A stretch of 64,000 bases of DNA, from positions 1 through 64,000 of the forward strand of contig NZ_NRTA01000009.1 of NCBI RefSeq assembly GCF_002286735.1. The letters are read 5' to 3'. Under the pieces are notes generated by a model. It saw nothing but the letters and a program-made list of their open reading frames with translations, had not been told where the DNA came from and did not search any database. The stretch comes from Leptolyngbya sp. BC1307. Lineage in GTDB: Bacteria; Cyanobacteriota; Cyanobacteriia; Phormidesmidales; Phormidesmidaceae. The translations under genes were made by a program, and so were the position numbers. Within the stretch, counting starts at the first letter, position 1; every line of letters starts with the position of its first letter. This document shows positions 10,597 to 19,377 of this stretch, in pieces.

Positions 10597-12654
10597 TTAT
10601 GAGTCGGCAGAGACAGCGGAAGCCGGTTCGTCTGTTGCCTGTCGCTCACCTGACTGACCATCATCAGCCATCTGGGTCGGATTTGACTGACTAGCAGCTT
10701 CTTTCACGATCTGGGGGACGACGATAGTGACCGTTGTCCCTTTCCCTGCGCCATCGCTTCGAATCGCAATATCGCCCTGCATCAGTCGCATAAAATTTTG
10801 TGAAATGGCCAGCCCTAGCCCTGTGCCCTCGTAAGGGCGAGTGTGAGAGCCATCTACCATCACAAAGGGCTTAAAAAGCTTAGAGAGGTGCTGCGGCTCA
10901 ATGCCAATACCGGAGTCTTTGACAGTAATTTTGACCCAGGGCGGAGGTGGCAGAAAGAGTTCAGGCGGGCTATCTCCTTTGTCTATGCTTTCATCAGTCG
11001 TGACACTAATGGCAATGGAGCCCTCTTCAGTAAACTTCATGGCATTGGAGAGCACGTTGAGTAGCACCTGCTTAAAGCGAGAGTGATCCACCGGGATAAT
11101 AATCGGTTCAGAAAACTCTGGCCGAATGAGCTGCAGCCCTTTCTTCTGAAACTGCAGGGTTTGCATATCTAAAACATCTTGCAAAATGTGCCGCAGATCT
11201 ACCGGCGTGATGTTGACATCTAGAGTGCCTGCCTCGATTTTGGCAATGCTCAAAATATCTTCGATGACCGATAGCAGGTGGAAGGCTGCTTTATCTGCCT
11301 GCTGCAAAAACTCAAGCTCTTCAGCGCGACTGTCACAAAGGTCATCTCGAATCACATGAATAGAGCCAATAATGCCATTCAGCGGCGTTCTCAGCTCGTG
11401 CGAAGTATTGGCTAAAAATTCGTTTTTGAGCTGGTTGGCCATCTGCGCATCTTGCCAGGCATGGCGCAGCTCTGCTGAGCTTTCTTCCAGTCGCCGCAGC
11501 ATGCGTTCGATCACGGTGCCTAGGTAATCAAGCTCCCAAATTTGCGAACTGTGAGGTGCGGGCTTGAGCTGGCTGAGATCGTCTACGTCTTGGGTGTAGC
11601 GGATCAGTCGCTCAATCGGTAGCGATAGACTGCGGGCCACGTAGAGCGCTAGCAGAGTGCTGGCAGCCAGCAGGCCGATGGTCAAGACCACCAGCACCTG
11701 ACGGATTTCGTTGAGACCGTAGAGGGCCCGGTCAATCGGCGTAACGGCCAGTACCGTCCACACGTTGTTTTGCTTGGGGCTCACCGGCACTTTGAATCCG
11801 CTGTAGCCGGCTAACCACTCGCCACCCTCTTGGGGTAAAAATCGGAAAAGATGAACGAAGTCGCTGTTGCCCGCTCTGACGCTGCCAATGGTGCTGCTGA
11901 GCTTTCTGGCGTCGCGGAGTTCGGAGATATTTTTGCCTACCTGGTTGGGGTCGGGGTGGGTGACGATGATGTTGTTAGGGTCGATGACGACGGTTTCGCC
12001 GACGAGAGACTGTGCGCCAATATCCTGCAGCTGAAATAGACAGACCTCCATCGCCAGGGTGTAGCGAAGCTCGCCATCGTCGCCGTAGATGGGGCTAGCG
12101 ACGATGAATTTGATTAGGGCGCGGTCTTCTCCGTTCAAGGCCGTACTGGTCGCTGCGGTCGGCGCATCTTGTCCGGGTGAAAAGACGTAGAAATCGGAAC
12201 TTTCGACGCTGCCGCTCTGTAGCCAGGGTACCTGTTTGGCATTGGGGATGATTGAGCGATCGCACGTATTAACCGTATCCGCTTCCGCCTGTGGGGCCCT
12301 CAGTTCGACGCAGCTGATAACGTAGGGCGTATCCTGGTCAAACTCCACTAGAATTTCTTCGATTGCCTGCTCATCACCCGCCTGAAACGCAGCAGTTTGG
12401 GCTAGCAAATCAAGATTAGCTTCGACAGACCGGATGCCAGTCTGAAGCTCTTCCGCCTTACGGATAGCGCTGCTGGTTAAATTTTGACGAGAGGTTTTCA
12501 GCAGACTGGATCTGGCTTTGCGCAAGGCGACCCCTTGCCCAATCAGTAGAATGGGCACGCTGAAAGCCAAGATTTTGAGCAGTAAGTTGCGCCGAAATGA
12601 GCGCGGGTGGTTGGCCATGACGTTAGAGAATGCCGGTCTGAGAAGGGATTTCAA
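10597..12654 (-). CDS. Membrane sensor histidine kinase (extracytoplasmic sensor, HAMP, HisKA, HATPase_c)
   Basis: FLANTSHELRTPLNGIIGSIHVI H-box; VKDSGIGIEPQHLSKLFKPF; TGLGLAISQNFM. Confidence 0.93.
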   Translation of the reverse strand: MKSLLRPAFSNVMANHPRSFRRNLLLKILAFSVPILLIGQGVALRKARSSLLKTSRQNLTSSAIRKAEELQTGIRSVEANLDLLAQTAAFQAGDEQAIEEILVEFDQDTPYVISCVELRAPQAEADTVNTCDRSIIPNAKQVPWLQSGSVESSDFYVFSPGQDAPTAATSTALNGEDRALIKFIVASPIYGDDGELRYTLAMEVCLFQLQDIGAQSLVGETVVIDPNNIIVTHPDPNQVGKNISELRDARKLSSTIGSVRAGNSDFVHLFRFLPQEGGEWLAGYSGFKVPVSPKQNNVWTVLAVTPIDRALYGLNEIRQVLVVLTIGLLAASTLLALYVARSLSLPIERLIRYTQDVDDLSQLKPAPHSSQIWELDYLGTVIERMLRRLEESSAELRHAWQDAQMANQLKNEFLANTSHELRTPLNGIIGSIHVIRDDLCDSRAEELEFLQQADKAAFHLLSVIEDILSIAKIEAGTLDVNITPVDLRHILQDVLDMQTLQFQKKGLQLIRPEFSEPIIIPVDHSRFKQVLLNVLSNAMKFTEEGSIAISVTTDESIDKGDSPPELFLPPPPWVKITVKDSGIGIEPQHLSKLFKPFVMVDGSHTRPYEGTGLGLAISQNFMRLMQGDIAIRSDGAGKGTTVTIVVPQIVKEAASQSNPTQMADDGQSGERQATDEPASAVSADS

Positions 12655-13076
12655 AAACCGCGATCAGGCTGAGAGGATGCTTTAAAAGTAGGCGGAAAAA
12701 CATCAGACCTCAACGAGTTGAATAATAGTTCAAAGATTTTTGCTCGGCTAATCTTCACTCATTCTGATGGGCAGCAAATAGGTGGCATTCAGGGGACTGA
12801 GCCGACTCTTTTGATACTGGGAATACAGAAGCTATTGAAAAGTAGCCAGAATACGGGTGAAGGGCTTATACCCTAGAGCGATCGCAACAGAGCACACCTC
12901 TATGTAATTATCCTTAACTTAGTTTATCTGCGAAGTCCGCATCATTGTCGGGGTAAGGGCAAAGCTCGCCTACTCTTTAACAAACATAAAAACTCGGTAT
13001 AGATTACAACCGAACTTGATAGATTCGGTTTAAACTCACAGCCTCCGTCGCAGCTCCCGACATTCAGAGAAGACCC

Positions 13077-13850
13077 ATGCAGGCATTATCGCGACCCCAG
13101 ATTACGGTAGTGCTGGCTATGAGTGCCGATGGTAAAATTGCTGACGCCGCTCGTTCTGCGGCGCGGTTCCCCTCGGCGGCAGATAAAGCCCATTTGGAGG
13201 CACAAATTGCTGAGGCCGACGCGACTCTATTTGGCGCAGGCACACTGAGAGCCTACGGCACCACTCTACCGATTTCAAACCCTGACCTGATAGCAGCGCG
13301 ACGGCAGCGGCAACAGGCCGACCAACCCGCTCAAATTGTCTGCTCCGCTACAGGCCGCCTCGACCGGCAGTGGCGATTTTTTCAGCAGCCCATTTCTCGC
13401 TGGCTAGTTACCACGCTGGAGGGAATACAGTTCTGGCAGTCGAACCTCAGCGAGCCAAAAGCTGCTGCGCCTAAATCACAAAATTTTTTTGAGCATGTCT
13501 TGATCAACGAGCGCCCGTTTAACTGGCACCAGGTCATGCAAGAATTACGAGCTGGAAAATCGACGCTTTCGGCAACCACCAGTCGCCCGCCCATTGAGCG
13601 CCTGGTCGTCATGGGCGGCGGTGAACTTGTCGCCTCACTACTTGCCGAGGGTTTGATCGATGAGCTTTATCTTACGGTCTGCCCTCTACTAATTGGCGGC
13701 AAAACCGCGCCCACCCCAGTGGGAGGACTGGGCTTTACGCTGCCGAGGACGCCACAGCTAAAATTAGAGTCGGCGCGGGTTGAGGGGAACGAAGTATTTT
13801 TGCACTACAGAGTTGACAGAATTGCTTTTGAACCTACTCAGCTAAAATAA
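13077..13850 (+). CDS. RibD C-terminal/dihydrofolate reductase-like domain protein
   Basis: RPQITVVLAMSADGKIADAARSAARF; GGGELVASLLAEGLIDELYLTVCPLLIGG. Confidence 0.88.
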   Translation: MQALSRPQITVVLAMSADGKIADAARSAARFPSAADKAHLEAQIAEADATLFGAGTLRAYGTTLPISNPDLIAARRQRQQADQPAQIVCSATGRLDRQWRFFQQPISRWLVTTLEGIQFWQSNLSEPKAAAPKSQNFFEHVLINERPFNWHQVMQELRAGKSTLSATTSRPPIERLVVMGGGELVASLLAEGLIDELYLTVCPLLIGGKTAPTPVGGLGFTLPRTPQLKLESARVEGNEVFLHYRVDRIAFEPTQLK

Positions 13851-13972
13851 GGAAACCGTAATCGTAGTCTTAAAGGCATGAGGCAGATGAGAGAGATCCA
13901 AGCGATACCTGTGGGCCTGCCATTACGGAAGCTTGTTTTCTGTGACCAATGAAATCATTGATGATTCACAAC

Positions 13973-14176
13973 CTACTGACGAAACAAAGGCTGACGAAAC
14001 AAAGGCACGATGATTTTCCAGTGGTCTTCGTCTTCTGTTACAACATCGTGGTGCTGAATTGTACTGAGGGCTTGGGCGATTGCCTCAACCGAAAGCCTAA
14101 CTTTTGCGGCGGATATTTGAGAGTAATCGCTATCGTATTCTCTAGCTAGAACCTGAAAAATCGAGATAGCATCCCT
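13973..14176 (-). pseudogene. Remnant ORF directly after the AIPR stop codon, same frame; resembles C-terminal winged helix of cyanobacterial AAA-type ATPases
   Basis: RDAISIFQVLAREYDSDYSQISAAKVRLSVEAIAQALSTIQHHDVVTEDEDHWKIIVPLFRQPLFRQ* translated by hand; no start codon of its own seen. Confidence 0.5.
13976..14005. repeat. 15-bp tandem duplication (CTGACGAAACAAAGG x2)
   Basis: Read directly; encodes PLFRQ-PLFRQ at the end of the remnant. Confidence 0.9.
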
Positions 14177-15889
14177 TTACAAAATACGATCCTTTAACTT
14201 TCTACTCTTCTGAACACTTCTAAACATATTCCAGACGTAGCTTGCTTTGTATCGTTCACTCACGTCTTTCTCAATCTTATCAATAATTTTACGAGCCATG
14301 TCAGGTACATTGCTGTTAACAAAATTACTGAAATCTAATTCGCTGGTGTCAGAAGAAAATACGTCTTGTTTTGTTCGAGCAAATACAAGGTGCAAGACAA
14401 ATAGATTGCCGTGATTAAGCACAGCCTTTCTTGTTTTGTTATCCGTATCTTTTTGCTCTTTACAAACTAACTCTTCGACTCGTCGTTTTATATCTATGCA
14501 TCTACATAACCTTGTTGCATCGACATAAGAATTGAACAAAGATGTATATGGTGGCTGTGTAGAATCTGTCCACAAGCTGCTCAGTTCTTGCTTGGCTTGA
14601 ATAACTAAGGCGACGTCTTGACTCATACAGGCTAATGCTACAGTAGCCTCTTCCAACTCGTAGTTTTTCTCATCTCTGACAATTGTCTCAGCAGTACGTT
14701 TGTAATGGTATTTATTTCCACATGTTCTAAATTCTTTGCTTAGTCTAGCTTGTTCAGAATCCAAAGCAATGAAGTCTCTGCTCTCGACTCTGTTTTGTGT
14801 ATTAGTCGCTTTGGTAACTCTTGAACCAAAATCTTCCTCACACCCCTCTAAGGAAATAAACCTAATCGAAATTTCCGCATATTCAATTTTTTCACGTTCT
14901 TCAGGAGAAGAGCTTTGATACAAAGCACCTATGCAGCCTATTGTTTGAGCGCCGTTGACAATGCTGATCCCTTTCGCATCAAAATCTCCTATGTTTCTGG
15001 TCTTCTTAGCTCCAACCTTATTAATTTCTTTGCAGAGCACTGTAATGCCGTTGTTGAAGTACCAAAAAAGCTCCGGCTCGGCATTCATAGTACCAGAGAT
15101 TTCTTGATTGACGCTGCTTTCCCCTATAAATTCTCTTATATTCTGGTCAAAAATCTTGTTCTTATGTTCAACCCACCATCTGCCTACATCTGAAGCATTG
15201 ATCTGTCCGTAGAAAGCTTTGTAAGGCTCATCTACTCTTCCCCAATTTGATAGTTCAAACTGAACATTAATATCTTGCTTATTATGGCGATCTGACAAAG
15301 CTTTGAATGTGCTTTCTAAGTCGAATATGTCGCACGAGGCGATATCTTCACCGTCATTCAAGTCTTCAGTTAAGTCACTCAAAACGCCTCTGCTATGCTT
15401 TCCCAACGCGGATCCAGTGTAAGCAACAACCGCTCTTATTTTCAATCCAGGGCAAGTGAGAGCAGCGTTTATCTCGTCTTCCTTGCACTCAAACTTGTAG
15501 TTAAATCTATCCCTGGAACTATTGAAATCTAATAAATCAAAGATGCCATCTTTGAAACTTCTAAGTTCTGCTGCCTGCGGAGACTTCTTGCCAGTTTGAA
15601 TCCATTTTGATTGAACCAACCACAATGTACTCTGACTTTTCTGAAACAGTAGTGCATCAATTCCGTTATCATCAAAGCCATCAACAATAGACTCTGCGGC
15701 TTGATGCGAACTTACTCCTGCCAGAATATGCAGGGAATAGGCTGCTAATGCTCTGCTCTTAAATGCTAGCTGCTTCTCGTTTAACTTTTTCTTGCCGTAG
15801 TCTGACATATCTATTTTGTCTTCAAACAAATTGACTAGTTCAGAGTCGATTTGCTTAATCTGAAATGTAGATAGTCTTCCGTTATTCAT
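14177..15889 (-). CDS. AIPR (abortive infection phage resistance) family protein
   Basis: SIVDGFDDNGIDALLFQ...LWLVQSKW nuclease-like N-terminus; FWYFNNGITVLCKEI and ISIVNGAQTIGCIGALYQ AIPR hallmarks; AT-rich relative to flanks. Confidence 0.85.
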   Translation of the reverse strand: MNNGRLSTFQIKQIDSELVNLFEDKIDMSDYGKKKLNEKQLAFKSRALAAYSLHILAGVSSHQAAESIVDGFDDNGIDALLFQKSQSTLWLVQSKWIQTGKKSPQAAELRSFKDGIFDLLDFNSSRDRFNYKFECKEDEINAALTCPGLKIRAVVAYTGSALGKHSRGVLSDLTEDLNDGEDIASCDIFDLESTFKALSDRHNKQDINVQFELSNWGRVDEPYKAFYGQINASDVGRWWVEHKNKIFDQNIREFIGESSVNQEISGTMNAEPELFWYFNNGITVLCKEINKVGAKKTRNIGDFDAKGISIVNGAQTIGCIGALYQSSSPEEREKIEYAEISIRFISLEGCEEDFGSRVTKATNTQNRVESRDFIALDSEQARLSKEFRTCGNKYHYKRTAETIVRDEKNYELEEATVALACMSQDVALVIQAKQELSSLWTDSTQPPYTSLFNSYVDATRLCRCIDIKRRVEELVCKEQKDTDNKTRKAVLNHGNLFVLHLVFARTKQDVFSSDTSELDFSNFVNSNVPDMARKIIDKIEKDVSERYKASYVWNMFRSVQKSRKLKDRIL

Positions 15890-16160
15890 TCGTCTTCCAG
15901 TTGTACTCCATTGAGAATACCCTGTAGGTATAGATCAAAGTTGAGGGAGATGCCTGAATCTGTAATGCTAATAAGACAGAACTAAGAATTAGTTTGTCGA
16001 TTTGACGCCACTTAACCAATGTTTCTATGATTCAGTGCTAGCAAACCCACTCAATCCAAACTCCCTGGTCCCTGCGATGAAGGTATTTGGTTTAACGATA
16101 ACTTACTCCTTGCAGGAATGGGATTGCTGCCGAAAAAGAACCAGAGGTAGCAATAGATAC

Positions 16161-16180
16161 ACCTAGCCAATTGGCTAGGT
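16161..16180. repeat. Perfect 20-bp palindrome ACCTAGCCAATTGGCTAGGT
   Basis: Read directly. Confidence 0.95.
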
Positions 16181-16413
16181 CTAAATACGTCTTATGTGAA
16201 TGCAATCTTTGACACGTTATATCCAAGTTATCTGGATGAAGTTACTGTACACCTCCTTAAACCCCATTCACTAGCAGGCCTTTATCAGTCTTAACTCTGC
16301 AATCGTTTTACACTACCCCGTATTGATTCCGTTTCACGCCGCATACATTCCTGACCATACTGCACTCTTTCAAAACTTCTACTACCCTATATAGGAAGTC
16401 CCCTATCGTTAGA

Positions 16414-17622
16414 TTGCCTGTGACAACCCCTTCTGTGCAGTACACCGCCCGTTGGATAGGTCGCCTTGCAGAGATTTCAGCCAGGCAGTGGGATGCGCTA
16501 GCCATGCCACTAGCAACACCTGCACTAGAGTGGGCCTGGCTTCAGAATATGGAAACGTCTGGCAGCACCGGGCCGAAGACCGGCTGGGTGCCGAACCATC
16601 TGACCCTGTGGCGAGACGGCGTATTAGTCGCGGCGGCTCCGCTGTATTTAAAGGGGCATAGCTACGGTGAATTTGTCTTTGACCATCAGTGGGCGGAGCT
16701 GGCTCAGCGCTTGGGTGTAGATTACTACCCGAAGCTACTGGGTATGTCGCCGTTTACCCCAGCAGAGGGCTACCGCTTTTTAATCGCGCCAACCGAAGAT
16801 AAGACGGCAGTAACTCAGCTTTTGGTGAACGTCATTGATGATTTTTGCCTGAAAAATAAAATTTCGGGCTGCAATTTTCTCTACGTCGATCCCCAGTGGC
16901 AGGTGCAGATGGAGGCGCTGGGCTTTCACAAATGGCTGCACCACAGCTATGTCTGGCAAAACCGGGACTTCAGCAGTTTTGACGACTACCTGGCGCAGTT
17001 TAATGCGAACCAGCGGCGCAATATTAAGCGAGAGCGCAAGTCGGTCGCTAAGGCGGGCATTCACTTCGAGGTGCATACGGGTGAGACGCTGACGCCGGAG
17101 ATGTGCCTGAAAGTGTACGACTTTTATAGCGATACCTGCGACAAGTTTGGCTGGTGGGGCAGTAAGTATCTCAAGCGTAAGTTCTTTGAGCAGCTATATC
17201 CGGACTGGTGTCATCGCGTCGTTATTTTCGCTGCCTATACCGAGACCAGCCCTGACCCGGTCGGCATGTCGTTTTGTCTGACTAAGGGCGATCGCCTTTA
17301 CGGTCGCTACTGGGGATCTTTTGAGGAATACAACAACCTGCACTTTAACGCCTGCTATTACGAGCCGATTGAATGGGCGATCGCCAACGGCATCCAAATT
17401 TTTGACCCAGGAGCGGGCGGTCGCCATAAGAAGCGGCGCGGCTTTCCGGCTACCCCGAACTACAGCCTGCATCGGTTTTACGCGCCTAAACTCAATCAGA
17501 TTTTGGCAGACTACATTGAGCAAATTAACCAGGCAGAGCAGTTCCAAATTGACGAAATCAATGACAATCTGCCGATCAAATCTACAGACCCATCGGCATG
17601 TAACGAAGAACAGCAGGTTTAA
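16414..17622 (+). CDS. GNAT/FemAB-like peptidogalycan-type N-acyltransferase (DUF482-like)
   Basis: FNANQRRNIKRERKSVAKAGI; KRKFFEQLYPDWCHRVVIFAAY; FDPGAGGRHKKRRGFPATPNYSLHRFY. Confidence 0.85.
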   Translation: MPVTTPSVQYTARWIGRLAEISARQWDALAMPLATPALEWAWLQNMETSGSTGPKTGWVPNHLTLWRDGVLVAAAPLYLKGHSYGEFVFDHQWAELAQRLGVDYYPKLLGMSPFTPAEGYRFLIAPTEDKTAVTQLLVNVIDDFCLKNKISGCNFLYVDPQWQVQMEALGFHKWLHHSYVWQNRDFSSFDDYLAQFNANQRRNIKRERKSVAKAGIHFEVHTGETLTPEMCLKVYDFYSDTCDKFGWWGSKYLKRKFFEQLYPDWCHRVVIFAAYTETSPDPVGMSFCLTKGDRLYGRYWGSFEEYNNLHFNACYYEPIEWAIANGIQIFDPGAGGRHKKRRGFPATPNYSLHRFYAPKLNQILADYIEQINQAEQFQIDEINDNLPIKSTDPSACNEEQQV

Positions 17623-17699
17623 GAAGTATGGGGCCGTGCCTTTCGCTACTGCGATAAAATAGTGAGCCCAAGAGTTCACGTAAATTAAGGCATCAGGAG

Positions 17700-18098
17700 A
17701 TGACGATAGCTGCACCTGTAGAGGCAAAGGCGCTGGCCGCGCTGGATGACAAGCTTTCTAAACGCTACATTGCGCTAGATCCGAACGGCTACTTTTTAAT
17801 CTATCTAGACCGTGAAGCTGGGCTAATCTGTGCCAAGCACTTCACTAACACCATCAATGAAAAAGGGCTGGCATGCGATCCGGCGACTGGCAAACCGCTC
17901 TCAGTGAGGGGAAAGACCGTTCGTGCGGAGACCCGGCTTTTTACCGGACGCACGGCAAAAGAGCTGTGCATCAAAATATTTGAGGACAAAGACAATCCTT
18001 GCCCAATCACGTACCTGGATCATGCCGCCTACTTAGGGCGTGAGTTTGTCCGAGCGGAGATGGCGCTGATTGCTGGGACAGAGTATGTGCAGGATTGA
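17700..18098 (+). CDS. DUF4346 domain protein
   Basis: KRYIALDPNGYFLIYLDREAGLICAKHFTNTINEKGLACDPATGK; DHAAYLGREFVRAEMAL. Confidence 0.75.
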   Translation: MTIAAPVEAKALAALDDKLSKRYIALDPNGYFLIYLDREAGLICAKHFTNTINEKGLACDPATGKPLSVRGKTVRAETRLFTGRTAKELCIKIFEDKDNPCPITYLDHAAYLGREFVRAEMALIAGTEYVQD

Positions 18099-18107
18099 CT
18101 GTACGGC

Positions 18108-19166
18108 CTATACTGCCGCTAGCTCCGGGACGGCCTCGCTGGAAAGCAGCCCTTCAGCCCCGGCCATGTACAGCATCAGATCCATGACGCGGTTGGAGTA
18201 GCCCCATTCGTTGTCATACCAGGCGAGCACTTTGAAGAAGTGAGCATTGAGTTCCATTCCGGCTTGGGCATCAAAAATGCTGGAGCGGGGGTCACCGGTA
18301 AAGTCTGAAGAAACCAGCGGCTGGTCGGTGTAGCCTAAAACGCCGCGCAGCTCGTTTTCAGAGGCCGCCCGCATGCGATCGCAGATCTCGGCGTAGGAAG
18401 TGGCTTTCTCGGTGCGGAAGGTTAGATCAACCACCGAAACATCGGGTGTAGGAACGCGGATGGCCATGCCGGTGAGCTTTCCAGCGAGTTCTGGTAGTAC
18501 TAGAGTGACGGCTTTGGCTGCGCCGGTAGAGGCCGGAATCAGATTTTGGCCAGCGCCTCTGCCGCTGCGTAAGTCTTTACTATTAGGCCCATCGACGGTG
18601 GGCTGGGTGGCTGTGGCGGCGTGAACGGTGGTCATCAGTCCTTCGGTCAGGCCAAAGCTGTCGTTGATGACCTTGGCGATCGGGGCCAGGCAGTTAGTGG
18701 TGCAGCTAGCGTTTGAGACTATATAGTCGCTGGTCGGATCGAAGGTTTTGTGGTTGACACCGACTAAGAAAGTGCTGACTGTCTCAGGGCTCTTGGTGGG
18801 CGCAGAAAGCACCACTCGCTTAGCGCCTGCCTCCAAATGAAACTGAGCGGCGTCATAAGTTGTAAAGCGCCCGGTAGATTCGACAACGTAGTCAGCGCCT
18901 AGCTCGCCCCAGGGCAGCTCTGCCGGGTTGCGAATAGAGGTGCAGGGAATGAGGTGACCATTGACGATGATGCCGCTGTCACTAGCTTCTACGCTGCCAG
19001 AGAAGGTGCCATGGGTAGAGTCGTACTTGAGCAGGTAAGCTAGCGTTTCGGGCGGTACCAAGTCGTTAATGCCGACGAACTCGATATTGCTATTGTTAAT
19101 TGCCGCGCGAAAGACCAGACGACCAATGCGACCAAATCCATTGATACCAACTTTTAAAGCAGCCAT
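18108..19166 (-). CDS. gap: Type I glyceraldehyde-3-phosphate dehydrogenase
   Basis: [50 protein letters not shown]. Confidence 0.97.
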   Translation of the reverse strand: MAALKVGINGFGRIGRLVFRAAINNSNIEFVGINDLVPPETLAYLLKYDSTHGTFSGSVEASDSGIIVNGHLIPCTSIRNPAELPWGELGADYVVESTGRFTTYDAAQFHLEAGAKRVVLSAPTKSPETVSTFLVGVNHKTFDPTSDYIVSNASCTTNCLAPIAKVINDSFGLTEGLMTTVHAATATQPTVDGPNSKDLRSGRGAGQNLIPASTGAAKAVTLVLPELAGKLTGMAIRVPTPDVSVVDLTFRTEKATSYAEICDRMRAASENELRGVLGYTDQPLVSSDFTGDPRSSIFDAQAGMELNAHFFKVLAWYDNEWGYSNRVMDLMLYMAGAEGLLSSEAVPELAAV

Positions 19167-19377
19167 AAGCAGTTATTGGGGGTGAAGTGCGTGAAAGTGT
19201 ACCGCAGAATCGTTATCGGTTTTGCTTGTTCTCATTACTTATAAAGACAAAAGCCGAAAAACTAAAGATCTACACTTTTCTTTCAGAGTTGCGATACAAA
19301 CTGCTTAAGAAATGTAACCAAATGTATCTGAATATGACGACAAGTTACTGATTCAGAACACTTTTCGATTATTTCGA

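Noticed and set aside
13008-13030. AACCGAA...TTCGGTT hairpin upstream of the RibD-like gene
   Set aside because: Short 7-bp stem without T-run or context; could be chance
13949-14149. 66-aa plus-strand ORF
   Set aside because: Lies opposite the ATPase-like remnant and lacks protein-like features
15890-15985. Short open frame ending ...DSGISLNFDLYLQGILNGVQLEDE with TGA overlapping the AIPR ATG
   Set aside because: Only ~30 codons, no start codon, bounded by a stop; may be a remnant but not supportable
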